A stretch of 21,308 nucleotides of DNA, taken from contig JASHSD010000906.1 in assembly GCA_030036985.1 (NCBI GenBank), positions 1-21,308 of the forward strand, given 5' to 3'. The stretch is from Bryobacteraceae bacterium (GTDB lineage: Bacteria; Acidobacteriota; Terriglobia; Bryobacterales; Bryobacteraceae). The position numbers were made by a program, and so were the translations under genes. The notes under the pieces are model-generated. The model saw only the letters and a list, made by a program, of their open reading frames with translations. It ran no database searches and was not told the origin of the DNA. Below, one piece after another: positions 1 to 7,119 of the stretch; position 1 is the stretch's first letter; the number at the start of each line of letters is the position of its first letter.

Positions 1-2
1 CT

Positions 3-977
3 GCTTATGCGCCCTCTGCGCCGCCGCCGCTTCCCGATTACAGTCAGCCCCCGTGTCCCGGCGACAACTATTACTGGACGCCGGGCTACTGGGACTACGA
101 ATCGACGGGATATTACTGGGTTCCAGGCGCATGGGTGCTCGCTCCCTACGTGGGCGCGCTGTGGACGCCTCCCTATTGGGCCTTTAACGGCGGCCGGTAT
201 GTGTTTTATGCCGGATACTGGGGAGCAAACATCGGCTTTTACGGTGGGGTCAACTATGGCTTTGGTTACACGGGCCGCGGCTACTACGGGGCGTATTGGA
301 ACCACGGTACGATGTATTACAACCGCACCGTGACGAATGTGAATGTCTCGGTCGTTCACAACGTGTACAACTACAACGCTCCCAGATTTACCAATACTCG
401 GGTCAGCTACAACGGCGGGCCGGGCGGAGTTACTGCGCGTCCGGTGGCCGCGGAAGAAGCGGCCTTGCGCGAACGCCATACGCCGGCAGTCGCCGCCCAG
501 GATCAGCACGTGCGGGAAGCGGCGCAGAATCGCGCCCAGTTTGCCGCGCTCAATCACGGTCGGCCCGCAACCGTGGCCGACCCGAAACCGCTGGCGACTG
601 CGTATAAGACGCCGGCGGCTCATGGTCTGGCCCAGACGGCGCGTCCCGCGGAGCGTGCGCCTGTGACGGAGGCCAGACGGGAGCCGGGAGCGCGGCCAAC
701 TCCGGAAGCCAGACCCGCTCCCGAGGCGCGTCCCGCGGCCAAACCGGAAGAACGCCCCGAAGCACGGCCTGCCGCCAAACCCGCGCCTGAAGCTCGGCCT
801 GAAGCCAAACCCGCTCCCGAAGCGCGGCCTGCGGCTAGACCCGCTCCCGAAGCACGACCTGCGGCTAGACCCGCTCCGGAAGCTCGGCCCGCGGCCAAAT
901 CCGCCGCAAGGCCGGCGCCCAAACCCGCCGCAAAGCCCGCGCCCAAGCCCGAGGAACGAAAAGACGACAAAAAATAA
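3..977 (+). CDS. YXWGXW-repeat envelope protein (5' end outside window)
   Basis: The reading frame is open from the first bases of the window and stops at 975-977, so the start codon and any signal peptide lie upstream. The N-terminal part is rich in Tyr, Trp, Gly and Pro, with YYWTPGYW, GYYWVPGAWV, LWTPPYW and FYAGYWG blocks. These match the YXWGXW repeat family of secreted or envelope proteins common in Acidobacteria and Proteobacteria. The middle is Ala/Glu/Arg-rich, and the last 100 or so residues are a low-complexity Pro/Ala/Glu/Arg/Lys tail built from a repeated EARPAP-type unit. An internal GTG at 135 opens a shorter frame, but YXWGXW blocks continue upstream of it, so it is not the true start. 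A cell-envelope structural role is inferred; no catalytic motif is visible. A strong hairpin follows the stop. Confidence 0.8.
   Translation, partial: AYAPSAPPPLPDYSQPPCPGDNYYWTPGYWDYESTGYYWVPGAWVLAPYVGALWTPPYWAFNGGRYVFYAGYWGANIGFYGGVNYGFGYTGRGYYGAYWNHGTMYYNRTVTNVNVSVVHNVYNYNAPRFTNTRVSYNGGPGGVTARPVAAEEAALRERHTPAVAAQDQHVREAAQNRAQFAALNHGRPATVADPKPLATAYKTPAAHGLAQTARPAERAPVTEARREPGARPTPEARPAPEARPAAKPEERPEARPAAKPAPEARPEAKPAPEARPAARPAPEARPAARPAPEARPAAKSAARPAPKPAAKPAPKPEERKDDKK
780..899 (+). repeat. 30-bp in-frame tandem repeat coding for EARPAxPAP units
   Basis: Four consecutive 30-bp units (780-809, 810-839, 840-869, 870-899) each begin with CCCGC and encode a ten-residue Pro/Ala/Glu/Arg block. 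They differ by a few substitutions but no indels. Degenerate copies extend on both sides, roughly 690-950. Thirty bases is a multiple of three, so unit gain or loss keeps the frame. Confidence 0.75.
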
Positions 978-1003
978 CCATTAAAATCGCTTCAGCAACG
1001 CTC

Positions 1004-1031
1004 GGCGCGCGCGGACTAAACCGCGCGCGCC
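1004..1031 (+). terminator. GC-rich hairpin, probable terminator
   Basis: A perfect 11-bp stem (1004-1014 pairing with 1021-1031) encloses the loop ACTAAA. It lies 27 bases after the stop codon of the YXWGXW gene. There is no clean T-run, only GTGTTAGTTT afterwards, so termination efficiency is uncertain. It separates this gene from the next one on the same strand. Confidence 0.6.
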
Positions 1032-1056
1032 GTGTTAGTTTATGGCGTAGAAGCCA

Positions 1057-1524
1057 ATGAGACTCACGACTATTTGTACAGGACTGTTGACTCTGACCCT
1101 GCTCGTCCCCGCAATCGTGACCGCCGACGCGCCGGGTCGCCATCCCGCTTACCTGCGCGCCCGCACCGATCTGCGCCGAACCCAGATACTGTTGCGGGTG
1201 CATGACGAACCCAACGTGATGAAGAATCTGCGCGCCGCCGATGAGGAGGTCGAAGGCGCAATCCGCGAGATCGACAATGCCGCGGTCATCGACCGCAAAA
1301 ATCTCGAAGACAACCCGCCGGCCAATCTGACTCTCGACCGCCGCGGACGCCTGCGCCGGGTTGTGGAACTGCTGCGCAGCGCCCGTATGGATCTCGCCCG
1401 CGAAGAGGATAACGGCGCCGCGCGCGGCTGGCGGGACCGGGCTTATCGGCACATCGACGCCGCGCTCGGACATATGCGGCGCGCAGCCGTCGATCTCAAG
1501 CTCGATCGCGACCTCGGGTTCTGA
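1057..1524 (+). CDS. small secreted alpha-helical protein, function unknown
   Basis: A 155-residue protein. Residues 1-23 form a classical signal peptide: a short basic start, a Leu/Thr-rich core and a small-residue site near TADA. The mature part begins with an HPAYL motif and is predicted to be nearly all helix. It is rich in charged residues, with blocks such as AADEEVEGAIREID and RDRAYRHIDAALGHM. I know this pattern only from uncharacterised acidobacterial proteins with an HPxYL start and repeated helical hairpins. No enzyme motif or metal site is visible. The ATG at 1057 is the only start that retains the signal peptide; its ribosome binding site is weak. The next gene starts two bases after this stop, so the two are probably co-transcribed. 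A periplasmic location is inferred. Confidence 0.75.
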   Translation: MRLTTICTGLLTLTLLVPAIVTADAPGRHPAYLRARTDLRRTQILLRVHDEPNVMKNLRAADEEVEGAIREIDNAAVIDRKNLEDNPPANLTLDRRGRLRRVVELLRSARMDLAREEDNGAARGWRDRAYRHIDAALGHMRRAAVDLKLDRDLGF

Positions 1525-1525
1525 C

Positions 1526-1768
1526 GTGAGACCGGCGCTGTTGGCCGCGGCCGCGCTCACGCTCATGTCGGGATGTGCCGCGCATGAGGATCGGGTCTAT
1601 GATCCGATTACAGCCAGCTACCATATATGGGGCCCCGATGACGCGGTTTATTACAACCGCTGGATCGGCGCGAATCACCGGTCCTACGTTGAATACAGCA
1701 AGCTGAGTAAGGCCGATCAGAACGCTTACTGGAAATGGCGCCACGCCCAGCCGCCCGAAAAGCGCTGA
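1526..1768 (+). CDS. small lipoprotein, function unknown
   Basis: An 80-residue protein starting at GTG 1526, one base after the upstream stop, which suggests translational coupling. The N-terminus is a lipoprotein signal: a hydrophobic Leu/Ala stretch ending in the lipobox LMSGC. The mature part is polar and aromatic, with Tyr/Trp/His-containing stretches (YHIWGPDDAVYYNRWI, YWKWRHAQPPEKR). The order 'aspartate-aromatic, then NHRxYxEYxKLxxxxQxxYWxWRH' resembles small uncharacterised lipoproteins seen in many Gram-negative genomes. The same frame is open upstream to 1361, but that stretch overlaps the preceding gene out of frame and codes for no signal, so GTG 1526 is preferred. Outer-membrane anchoring is inferred from the lipobox. 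Confidence 0.65.
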   Translation: MRPALLAAAALTLMSGCAAHEDRVYDPITASYHIWGPDDAVYYNRWIGANHRSYVEYSKLSKADQNAYWKWRHAQPPEKR

Positions 1769-1770
1769 CC

Positions 1771-1834
1771 GGACACGCGACTTCAGTCGCGTTTTGGGTG
1801 CGACTTACCAGGACGCGACTAAAGTCGCGTGTCC
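1771..1834. repeat. nested palindrome between convergent genes, REP-like or bidirectional terminator
   Basis: Two 21-base arms (1771-1791 and 1814-1834) are inverted copies of each other with one mismatch. Each arm also contains its own palindrome, CGCGACT-N-AGTCGCG. The DNA can therefore form either one long hairpin or two short ones. It fills the gap between the stop of the lipoprotein gene and the stop of the convergent HlyD-type gene. It may terminate both transcripts. The ACTxxAGTCGCG core resembles dispersed repeats I associate with acidobacterial genomes, but genome-wide copy number cannot be seen here. Confidence 0.75.
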
Positions 1835-1850
1835 GAACCACAGTCCGATC

Positions 1851-3131
1851 TTACTTGCTGTTGAGCCAGACCTTGGGATCGACACTCATACCCGGTCTCA
1901 GCAGGTGTTCCTTATCCTCGCCCGGGTTCAGTCTTATCCGCACGGGAATCCGCTGCACGACCTTCACATAATTACCGGTGGCGTTCTCCGGGGGCAGGAG
2001 GCTGAACCTGGCGCCGCTTGCCCCCGCGACACTTTCCACATAGCCCTGGTAATCGCGGTCGTAGGCGTCGACATGAATGGTCGCGCGCTGACCCGGCCGC
2101 ATGCGCTTCAGCTGCGTCTCCTTGAAATTCGCCGTAATCCAAATGTCGCCAAGCGGCACATCGGCCATCAATTGCTGCCCAGGCGAAACCTGCTGGCCCG
2201 GCTCCGCGTTCTTCTTGCCGATCACGCCGTCCACGGGCGCCACGATCTTCGTATAAGAAAGATTGAGCATCGCCTGATCGACCAGAGCCTTTTCGCGCTC
2301 GGCCGTAGCCTGGCGGCTCTCGACCGTCGCATTCTGAACCGCGATCTGATTCGGACGGTTGCGCTGCGCCTCCACCTGTTTCGTCTGCGACTCCTCGAGG
2401 TGGGCCTGCTGCTGTTCGATGATGCGTGCCGCAGCATCGGCTGTCGCGCGTTTGGCGTCCACAGTCGCCGCGGCCGCACGCGCGGCCGCCTGCGCCTGAT
2501 CGAACTGCTGTTCACTGATTTCGTCTTTCGCCACGAGCAGCTTGTACCGAGCCAGGTCGGATTGCGCTTTGGCGTTGTCCGCTTCGGCGGACCGGACGTC
2601 GGCAACCGCCGATTCGTAATCCCTCTGCGCGGCAGCAACGGCGGCCTTCGCCGCGGCGATATCCGTAGCGGCGGTCGACAGCGTGGTTTCGGTGGTGACT
2701 GTGGTTATCGGAACGCTCGGACGCGCCACGGTCACCTGCGCCCGCGATTCATCCAGCGCGGCCTTCGCCTCTTCGAGGGATACGTTGAAGTCCTTCGGAT
2801 CCAGATCGACCAGCACCTGTCCCTGCTTGACCTGATCATTGTCCTGCACGTAAACCGCTTTCACCGTGCCCGCGATGCGGCTGGTGACGGGATAGATGTC
2901 GCCGTCAACCTGCGCGTCGTCGGTCGATTCGTAAGATTCAAAATAGACCCAGAGACGATATCCGCCAATGCCCACCGCCGCCAGAAAAATCAGAAAAACC
3001 ACAAACTTGAGAGGATGTTCGCGGATCGTCCGCCCGAACGAACGCTTGGGCTTCCGCTCCGGCTTCGACTCGGCAGGCTGTGGTTGGCTCTTTTCGGTCT
3101 CCTGAGGGGGTGCTTCCGCGGTATCCGCCAT
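1851..3131 (-). CDS. HlyD/EmrA-type membrane-fusion (periplasmic adaptor) protein
   Basis: A 426-residue adaptor of a tripartite efflux or secretion pump. Order: a charged, Pro-rich cytoplasmic tail (1-40); one transmembrane helix (about 42-60); the ESTDDAQVDG motif and first half of the lipoyl-like domain (about 68-112); a long Ala/Glu/Gln coiled-coil hairpin (about 115-300); then the second lipoyl half with APVDGVIGKKNAEPGQQV and a beta-barrel ending in LRPGMSVDPKVW. The STDDAxVxG motif and the cytoplasmic start fit the EmrA group, whose partners are usually DHA2-type MFS transporters. No such partner is adjacent; the MFS gene at 8146 is a different subfamily. ATG 3131 is preferred because the frame upstream to ATG 3173 overlaps the divergent gene. 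Substrate cannot be deduced. Confidence 0.88.
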   Translation of the reverse strand: MADTAEAPPQETEKSQPQPAESKPERKPKRSFGRTIREHPLKFVVFLIFLAAVGIGGYRLWVYFESYESTDDAQVDGDIYPVTSRIAGTVKAVYVQDNDQVKQGQVLVDLDPKDFNVSLEEAKAALDESRAQVTVARPSVPITTVTTETTLSTAATDIAAAKAAVAAAQRDYESAVADVRSAEADNAKAQSDLARYKLLVAKDEISEQQFDQAQAAARAAAATVDAKRATADAAARIIEQQQAHLEESQTKQVEAQRNRPNQIAVQNATVESRQATAEREKALVDQAMLNLSYTKIVAPVDGVIGKKNAEPGQQVSPGQQLMADVPLGDIWITANFKETQLKRMRPGQRATIHVDAYDRDYQGYVESVAGASGARFSLLPPENATGNYVKVVQRIPVRIRLNPGEDKEHLLRPGMSVDPKVWLNSK

Positions 3132-3171
3132 GTTCTTTTTTCTTGATGCTTCAGAGGGGAGCGGGGACGCC

Positions 3172-3879
3172 ATGAAAGTAACGCCTCACTGCTTCCAGAG
3201 TACACGCCGGGTGGCGCCCGCGCGTCAATCGTTTGTGACGCGACTGGCGGTGGGGTGTGCAATCCAGGCGGCCTTTTTCTCTTTGTCCGCTTTTTCGGTT
3301 CCGCGCGACCTCGACGCTCTGCTCAAAACCATCGAAGCCCGCTACAACCGTTCGCAATCGCTGAAGCTCGATTTTTCAGAAACTTATAGCGGAATCGGGC
3401 GGCCGACGCAGCAGCAGGCCGGCATCCTTTATCTGCGCAAACCGGGGCGCATGCTTTGGGATTATTCATCGCCCGCCGGCCAGATTTTCCTGTCGGACGG
3501 CAAGGAGGTCTTCCAATACTCGCCGGGCGACGCGCAGGCTACCAAAAGCAGACTCAAGGAATCGGAAGACATGCGCGCGCCACTGGCCTTTCTGCTGGGC
3601 AAACTCGAGTTCGGGAAGGAATTCAAATCGTTCCAGTCGATGCCCGGACCGGGTGGGACTTGGATTGTCGCCGAGCCGAAGAACGAGAATCTGGCCTATA
3701 CCCAGGTGGAGTTTCTGGCGAGTCCCGACGGCGAGATCCACCAGGTTCGTATCACGGGGCAAGATGGATCGAAACTCGACTTCACGTTTTCGCACGAGCA
3801 GTTGAATGCGCCCGTCTCCCCCGCCCAGTTTGTCTTTAAACCGCCGCCGGGCGTGCCGGTAGTCGAGGACGACCGCTAG
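3172..3879 (+). CDS. lolA: outer-membrane lipoprotein carrier protein LolA
   Basis: A 235-residue periplasmic protein that would receive lipoproteins from the inner-membrane Lol complex and carry them to the outer membrane. After a signal region ending near LSAFS, the chain opens with LDALLKTIEARYNRSQSLKL, continues with the conserved GILYLRKPGRMLWDYSSP block, and ends in the typical LolA tail FVFKPPPGVPVVED. ATG 3172 has a purine-rich stretch (AGAGGGGAGCGGGGA) just upstream. GTG 3235 would give a tighter signal peptide but has no ribosome binding site. With ATG 3172 the 5' region sits back to back with the HlyD-type gene (40 bases apart). The stop TAG shares its G with the GTG start of the next gene. 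Confidence 0.85.
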   Translation: MKVTPHCFQSTRRVAPARQSFVTRLAVGCAIQAAFFSLSAFSVPRDLDALLKTIEARYNRSQSLKLDFSETYSGIGRPTQQQAGILYLRKPGRMLWDYSSPAGQIFLSDGKEVFQYSPGDAQATKSRLKESEDMRAPLAFLLGKLEFGKEFKSFQSMPGPGGTWIVAEPKNENLAYTQVEFLASPDGEIHQVRITGQDGSKLDFTFSHEQLNAPVSPAQFVFKPPPGVPVVEDDR

Positions 3880-5096
3880 TGTCCGACTTCCTTCTGAAAT
3901 ACGCCGACGCCCGCGGCGAAGTGCACAGCCAGACCGCCCAGGGCACCTCCGCGCAGGAGATTCGCGAGCGCTATACCCAGCAGGGATTCCTCGTTTACTC
4001 GGTCAAGCCCAAAGGCGCGGGACTCAGCCTCTCGGGCGATATCGCGCTGCCGGGACGCCGGCGCAAACTGAATCTCGAAAAATTCCTGATCTTCAACCAG
4101 CAGTTCGTCACCCTGATCCGCGCCGGACTGCCGATCCTCAAGGCCCTCGACCTCCTGGCCGAGCGTCTCACCGACCCCAAGCTGACGCCCTACATTAACG
4201 CCGTCCGCGAAGACGTGCGCAAGGGCGCGCTGCTTTCCGAGGCCTTCCGGCAGCAGCGCATTTTCCCGAAGATCTACGTCACATCCGTGATGGCCGGAGA
4301 GAAATCCGGCAGCCTGGTTGAGGTGCTGGAGCGGTTCATCGTTTACCAGAAACTGGCGCTGGCGGTGCGCAAGAAGGTGCTCGTCTCGCTGATGTACCCG
4401 TCTGTGCTGATTGTGCTGGTGATCCTGCTGATGGTGTTTCTGGTGACCTACGTGGTGCCGAGTTTCGCGTCGCTCTACTCCAGCATGCAGGCGCAGCTGC
4501 CCACCATGACCGTCTACCTGATCGCGATCGGCACCACGGCCCGCACTTACGTGTTGGTGTACGCCGGCGGGCTGTTGGGCGCGGTTCTGCTTTTCCTCTG
4601 GTGGCGGCGCAGGGAGGGCGCACAGGAGACGCTCGACCGGATCAAAATCAAAGTGCCGGTTTTCGGCGGCATCTGGATCAAATACCAGGTGGCGCAGTTT
4701 TCGCGCGTGCTCAGCACGCTGCTGACCGGCGGCATTCCGCTCATGCAGGGACTCGAAACCGCGGCCGATTCGCTCGGCACGCCGCTGCTGCGGAAGACGC
4801 TCGAGAAGGCGAGCCGGATGGTGCGCGAAGGTCAGACGCTCTCCTCATCGCTGTCCTCAACCGGCATTTTCCCCGGTTTGGCCGTGGACATGGTCGAAGT
4901 GGGCGAATCGACGGGCGCCCTGCCGGCCATGCTTACCAGCGTGGCGGAATTTTACGAGGATGACGTGAACACGAAAATGACGGCGGTCCTTTCGCTGATC
5001 GAGCCGGCCATCATGATTTTCATGGGGATTTTCGTGGCGTTCGTTCTGATCGCGCTTTATCTGCCGATCTTCTCGCTGGCCGATACCATCCGGTGA
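3879..5096 (+). CDS. type II secretion / type IV pilus inner-membrane platform protein (GspF/PilC family)
   Basis: A 405-residue platform protein for a type II secretion or type IV pilus machine. An N-terminal cytoplasmic part (1-65) is followed by two T2SSF domains, about 70-193 and 272-394. The first has FNQQFVTLIRAGLPILKALD and the second QFSRVLSTLLTGGIPLMQGL; both contain the GExxGxL signature (AGEKSGSL at 139, VGESTGAL at 341). Membrane helices lie at about 172-193, 225-241 and 372-394. The length is normal for the family. The GTG start overlaps the lolA stop by one base, so lolA and this gene are probably translationally coupled. No other pilus or secretion gene is in the window, so which machine it serves is open. 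Confidence 0.92.
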   Translation: MSDFLLKYADARGEVHSQTAQGTSAQEIRERYTQQGFLVYSVKPKGAGLSLSGDIALPGRRRKLNLEKFLIFNQQFVTLIRAGLPILKALDLLAERLTDPKLTPYINAVREDVRKGALLSEAFRQQRIFPKIYVTSVMAGEKSGSLVEVLERFIVYQKLALAVRKKVLVSLMYPSVLIVLVILLMVFLVTYVVPSFASLYSSMQAQLPTMTVYLIAIGTTARTYVLVYAGGLLGAVLLFLWWRRREGAQETLDRIKIKVPVFGGIWIKYQVAQFSRVLSTLLTGGIPLMQGLETAADSLGTPLLRKTLEKASRMVREGQTLSSSLSSTGIFPGLAVDMVEVGESTGALPAMLTSVAEFYEDDVNTKMTAVLSLIEPAIMIFMGIFVAFVLIALYLPIFSLADTIR

Positions 5097-5338
5097 TTCG
5101 TTATCTGTTCATCCTGGTTTTCGCCTCTATCGCGGCGGGGCAATCGTTCGAGGTCGGTGTTGTGAAGCCGCACGATCCGAAAGTCGCATGCGCCGGCTCC
5201 GACACCCTTCCCGGTGGGCGTTTCGTGGCGGTCTGCTGGCCGGTGACGCATTGGTTGATGGACAGCGCCGCGGGCACCGAATCGCCCCTTTGGAACCGAT
5301 CACTCTGCTGGAAGCGATTCGCTACTATTCTGATTTAG
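5093..5338 (+). pseudogene. N-terminal remnant of a TIGR03435-family protein
   Basis: An 81-codon frame starting at GTG 5093, overlapping the GspF-like stop (GTGA). It begins with a signal peptide (IRYLFILVFASIAAGQS) followed by FEVGVVKPHDPK and LPGGRFVAVCWPVTHWLM. These match in order the start of TIGR03435 proteins, which carry FEVASVKP and then a GGRFxAxNVTLxxLI segment. Family members are typically around 250 residues or more; this frame loses similarity after about residue 57 and stops at 81. The family is known as soil-associated and of unknown function. The matching C-terminal region appears about 2 kb downstream, after an unrelated minus-strand operon. Truncation by deletion or insertion is inferred. 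Confidence 0.6.
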
Positions 5339-5354
5339 AATCTGACCCCCGATC

Positions 5355-5594
5355 CTAGCCCTCTGCACCAGAAGCATGAGCGGCTATCAGTCGCTCCCGA
5401 AGTTCTCTTATTGCCCTTCGAGCAGCATTAACCCGTGCCGATTGCGCTGTCACGCTCTCCTGCTGTTCCCCCGTTGATGGTTTCCATTCCATCTCATCCA
5501 AAAGGTCCCACAGCGCATTCGATTCTCGAAGCAATCGCTCATGGGCTTCGATGTACCGCTCGTTGCGATAGAGCCAAAGGTCCTTTGCCGTCAT
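5355..5594 (-). CDS. small hypothetical protein, last gene of a four-gene operon
   Basis: A 79-residue, charged, probably all-helical protein without signal peptide or membrane segment. It begins with MTAKDLWLYRNERYIEAHERLL, and its second half is dominated by Ala/Arg/Glu helix (RAIRELRERLIAA). I recognise no family. It starts six bases after the stop of the upstream four-helix membrane protein and is the most 3' gene of the operon, which supports it being real. A cytoplasmic partner of the membrane proteins is possible but is only a guess from position. Confidence 0.55.
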   Translation of the reverse strand: MTAKDLWLYRNERYIEAHERLLRESNALWDLLDEMEWKPSTGEQQESVTAQSARVNAARRAIRELRERLIAAHASGAEG

Positions 5595-5600
5595 AAAGCA

Positions 5601-6062
5601 TCACGGGTCGATCTTAAAACGAGACCAAATCACCACGACGAAGTGCAGTATGAAGCCGCCCAGAATCAAGACCAATGATGGCCCCACCAACCACGTCGGT
5701 GGATCGGTCTTGTTCATGAAAACGGCGGCCGCAAAAATCGCTCCACCGAGGTACAGGATCGTCCAACGTAGTCGCCGCACCTTCTCATACACGCTCATTC
5801 CGAGATGACGAGTGATCCACCAGTACCAGAGGTCGAGAATCATCTGAGTTGCTAACGCAAGCAGAAATAAGCCGAGTCCCCCGAAGGCCAACATGACATT
5901 CTGGTTCTCGAAGTGGAACAGCCAGTATGAAATACCGAGCACGACCAGCGAGACCCAAAAGAAGGTGTCCTGAATCTTTTTTAGGCGCAGGTAAGAAGAT
6001 GAGATTGGGCCGTCAGCAATGCCGAGCCTCGTCAACAGATCGGCTTTTTCGGATTCTGTCAC
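5601..6062 (-). CDS. four-helix membrane protein, function unknown
   Basis: A 153-residue protein starting at GTG 6062, directly after the TAA of the upstream gene, with an AGG-type site in the preceding coding end. A cytoplasmic start (TESEKADLLTRLGI) is followed by four hydrophobic segments: about 34-50 (FFWVSLVVLGISYWLFHF), 56-82 (ending LDLWYWW), 100-116 and 126-146. The loops are short and no conserved polar residues stand out inside the helices. No family is recognised. Its gene is locked into the four-gene operon by zero spacing on one side and six bases on the other, so it probably works with the membrane protein encoded just upstream. Confidence 0.7.
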   Translation of the reverse strand: MTESEKADLLTRLGIADGPISSSYLRLKKIQDTFFWVSLVVLGISYWLFHFENQNVMLAFGGLGLFLLALATQMILDLWYWWITRHLGMSVYEKVRRLRWTILYLGGAIFAAAVFMNKTDPPTWLVGPSLVLILGGFILHFVVVIWSRFKIDP

Positions 6063-6653
6063 TTACCTAATGCCTTTCCGTCGTGCTTCTGCGGCCCATC
6101 GTAGCAGCCAAGGCGTACATGCCCACAAGAGCAGTGCGGTCCAGCTAAGGACCAAGCCAGCATTAGCTTCAGACAGTAATCCGCCGCCCAAGAGAAACAG
6201 CGCAAGGAACGAGTAAACGTTGATAACCTGTCGCACGTCAGGAGCGGATTCTGAAAGTACGAAATACTTTCGAGACCATCCCGGCAAAAAGGATGTCTCG
6301 CCGGGTCCAGCGTACTTGACACGGTAGCTCTTCAACGGTAGCAAAGGGATCCAAAAGATCACTACCCATTTCGTCGTTGAGAACGAGCCATCCGGTTTGC
6401 GATCTCGTTTGCCGTAGAGCCTCGTGCCAAATCCATTGAACGTCTGCGCCAGCGGCTTTTTCTGCTTCTCGATAAGTTCAATCCCGCGGAGGTCGTCGGC
6501 GTACTCCTCAACATCCATCGTGCCCAAACGCCTATTCGCAAGCTCAACGCTCAGGGCGCTTCGCGCTTCCGGGATCAACGTCTCGCTCTCAAGTGCGAGT
6601 TTCAGAAGTTGGTCGTCCGTCATCAGTGAGTAGGACTCTCGATAGTCGGACAA
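6063..6653 (-). CDS. membrane protein with GTRLYGKRD motif, function unknown
   Basis: A 196-residue protein if translation begins at TTG 6653. This start is preferred because AGGAG (minus strand, 6665-6661) lies seven bases upstream and the text from it, SDYRESYSLMTDDQLLKLA, is a recurrent acidobacterial N-terminal motif. The frame is open to 6809, but that part overlaps the upstream gene. Residues 1-45 look like a helical 'SLxxDxLLxLA...PEARxALxxELxxRxL' segment. Residues 75-112 carry FGTRLYGKRDRKPDGSFSTTKW and IPLLPLKSYRV, a motif I have seen in uncharacterised bacterial membrane proteins. Two hydrophobic segments follow (about 145-160 and 166-184). The role is unknown; the tight operon suggests a complex with the next membrane protein. 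Confidence 0.7.
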   Translation of the reverse strand: MSDYRESYSLMTDDQLLKLALESETLIPEARSALSVELANRRLGTMDVEEYADDLRGIELIEKQKKPLAQTFNGFGTRLYGKRDRKPDGSFSTTKWVVIFWIPLLPLKSYRVKYAGPGETSFLPGWSRKYFVLSESAPDVRQVINVYSFLALFLLGGGLLSEANAGLVLSWTALLLWACTPWLLRWAAEARRKGIR

Positions 6654-6660
6654 GGCGGTT

Positions 6661-6665
6661 CTCCT
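6661..6665 (-). promoter_or_regulatory. ribosome binding site AGGAG deciding a TTG start
   Basis: On the minus strand AGGAG lies seven bases before TTG 6653. Its first two bases are the last two of the stop codon TAG of the upstream small gene, so termination and re-initiation are probably linked. Confidence 0.65.
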
Positions 6666-6861
6666 ACCCGGCTTGGCTGCATTCCGGGTCAACCTTTTGC
6701 TTTTCGGATTGCAACTTCTCCAAAAGCTCTTCTGTTGGCGTGATTTCGGTCTTCGGGACGGAGAGCACGGCCTTGGCAAACCGCTTGAAGCGGTCGTGCT
6801 CAGAGCCACCCAAGGATTCGGGCGCCAGCGGGATCATTTTGCTTCGGGGCATGTCACCCAT
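6664..6861 (-). CDS. small hypothetical protein, first gene of a four-gene operon
   Basis: A 65-residue protein if started at ATG 6861 (MGDMPRSK); ATG 6852 is an alternative. The core DRFKRFAKAVLSVPKTEI followed by a Glu/Lys-rich helical tail resembles many short bacterial proteins with an 'FDxFxxxxxxLLxVSKxEl' pattern, which often sit upstream of toxin or membrane genes. That resemblance is from memory and not diagnostic. The stop overlaps the ribosome binding site of the next gene. An upstream GTG-type extension to 6894 exists but adds no recognisable sequence. It may be an antitoxin-like or adaptor protein; the function is not established. Confidence 0.55.
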   Translation of the reverse strand: MGDMPRSKMIPLAPESLGGSEHDRFKRFAKAVLSVPKTEITPTEELLEKLQSEKQKVDPECSQAG

Positions 6862-6919
6862 ATTTAGCGTGGACCGAAACGGCGGCGGTGTCAACCGGGC
6901 AACCGGGCGGTGCTAAATA
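6861..6919. repeat. 8-bp inverted repeat upstream of the four-gene operon
   Basis: TATTTAGC (6861-6868) is the reverse complement of GCTAAATA (6912-6919). Between them is a tandem AACCGGGC duplication (6893-6908) and, on the minus strand, a TTGACA (6894-6889). TTGACA to the nearest TAAATA is 22 bases, too long for a standard promoter. This could be an operator or promoter region for the minus operon, but the evidence is weak. Confidence 0.25.
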
Positions 6920-6946
6920 TCGGCGTGGCTGAGTGAGGACCACGTC

Positions 6947-7066
6947 GATGGAAGCAGAATTTGTCGTATCGGCCATCGTGCCGCCAATGAATGGTGCCAG
7001 CGAGGAAATCCGGCTGACGCCGATCTCAAATGACACGCCGATGGGATTTGCGACCGTCTGGGTTTT
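6947..7066 (+). pseudogene. possible second TIGR03435 N-terminal fragment
   Basis: In the frame of 6947 the DNA reads MEAEFVVSAIVPPMNG followed by EEIRLTPISN. It resembles the FEVASxKPP...RLTP start of TIGR03435 proteins, in the order expected just upstream of the C-terminal fragment at 7120. The match is short and degenerate, and the downstream fragment is in a different frame with about 100 residues of the family missing between them. It could equally be chance. The rest of 6862-7119 shows nothing else that I can support. Confidence 0.25.
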
Positions 7067-7119
7067 GGAGCCCTGCCTTGCACTATGCCCCGCCTTCTCC
7101 TGTGTCGCCAAGTATATCA

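Noticed and set aside
1794..3146. 450-codon plus-strand frame
   Set aside because: Antisense to the HlyD-type gene, which has a transmembrane helix, lipoyl halves and coiled coil; the plus frame has no recognisable domain.
6861..6894. Standard promoter for the minus-strand four-gene operon (TTGACA with TAAATA)
   Set aside because: The spacing between the boxes is about 22 bases, too long for a normal sigma-70 promoter, so it is listed only as a weak inverted-repeat region.
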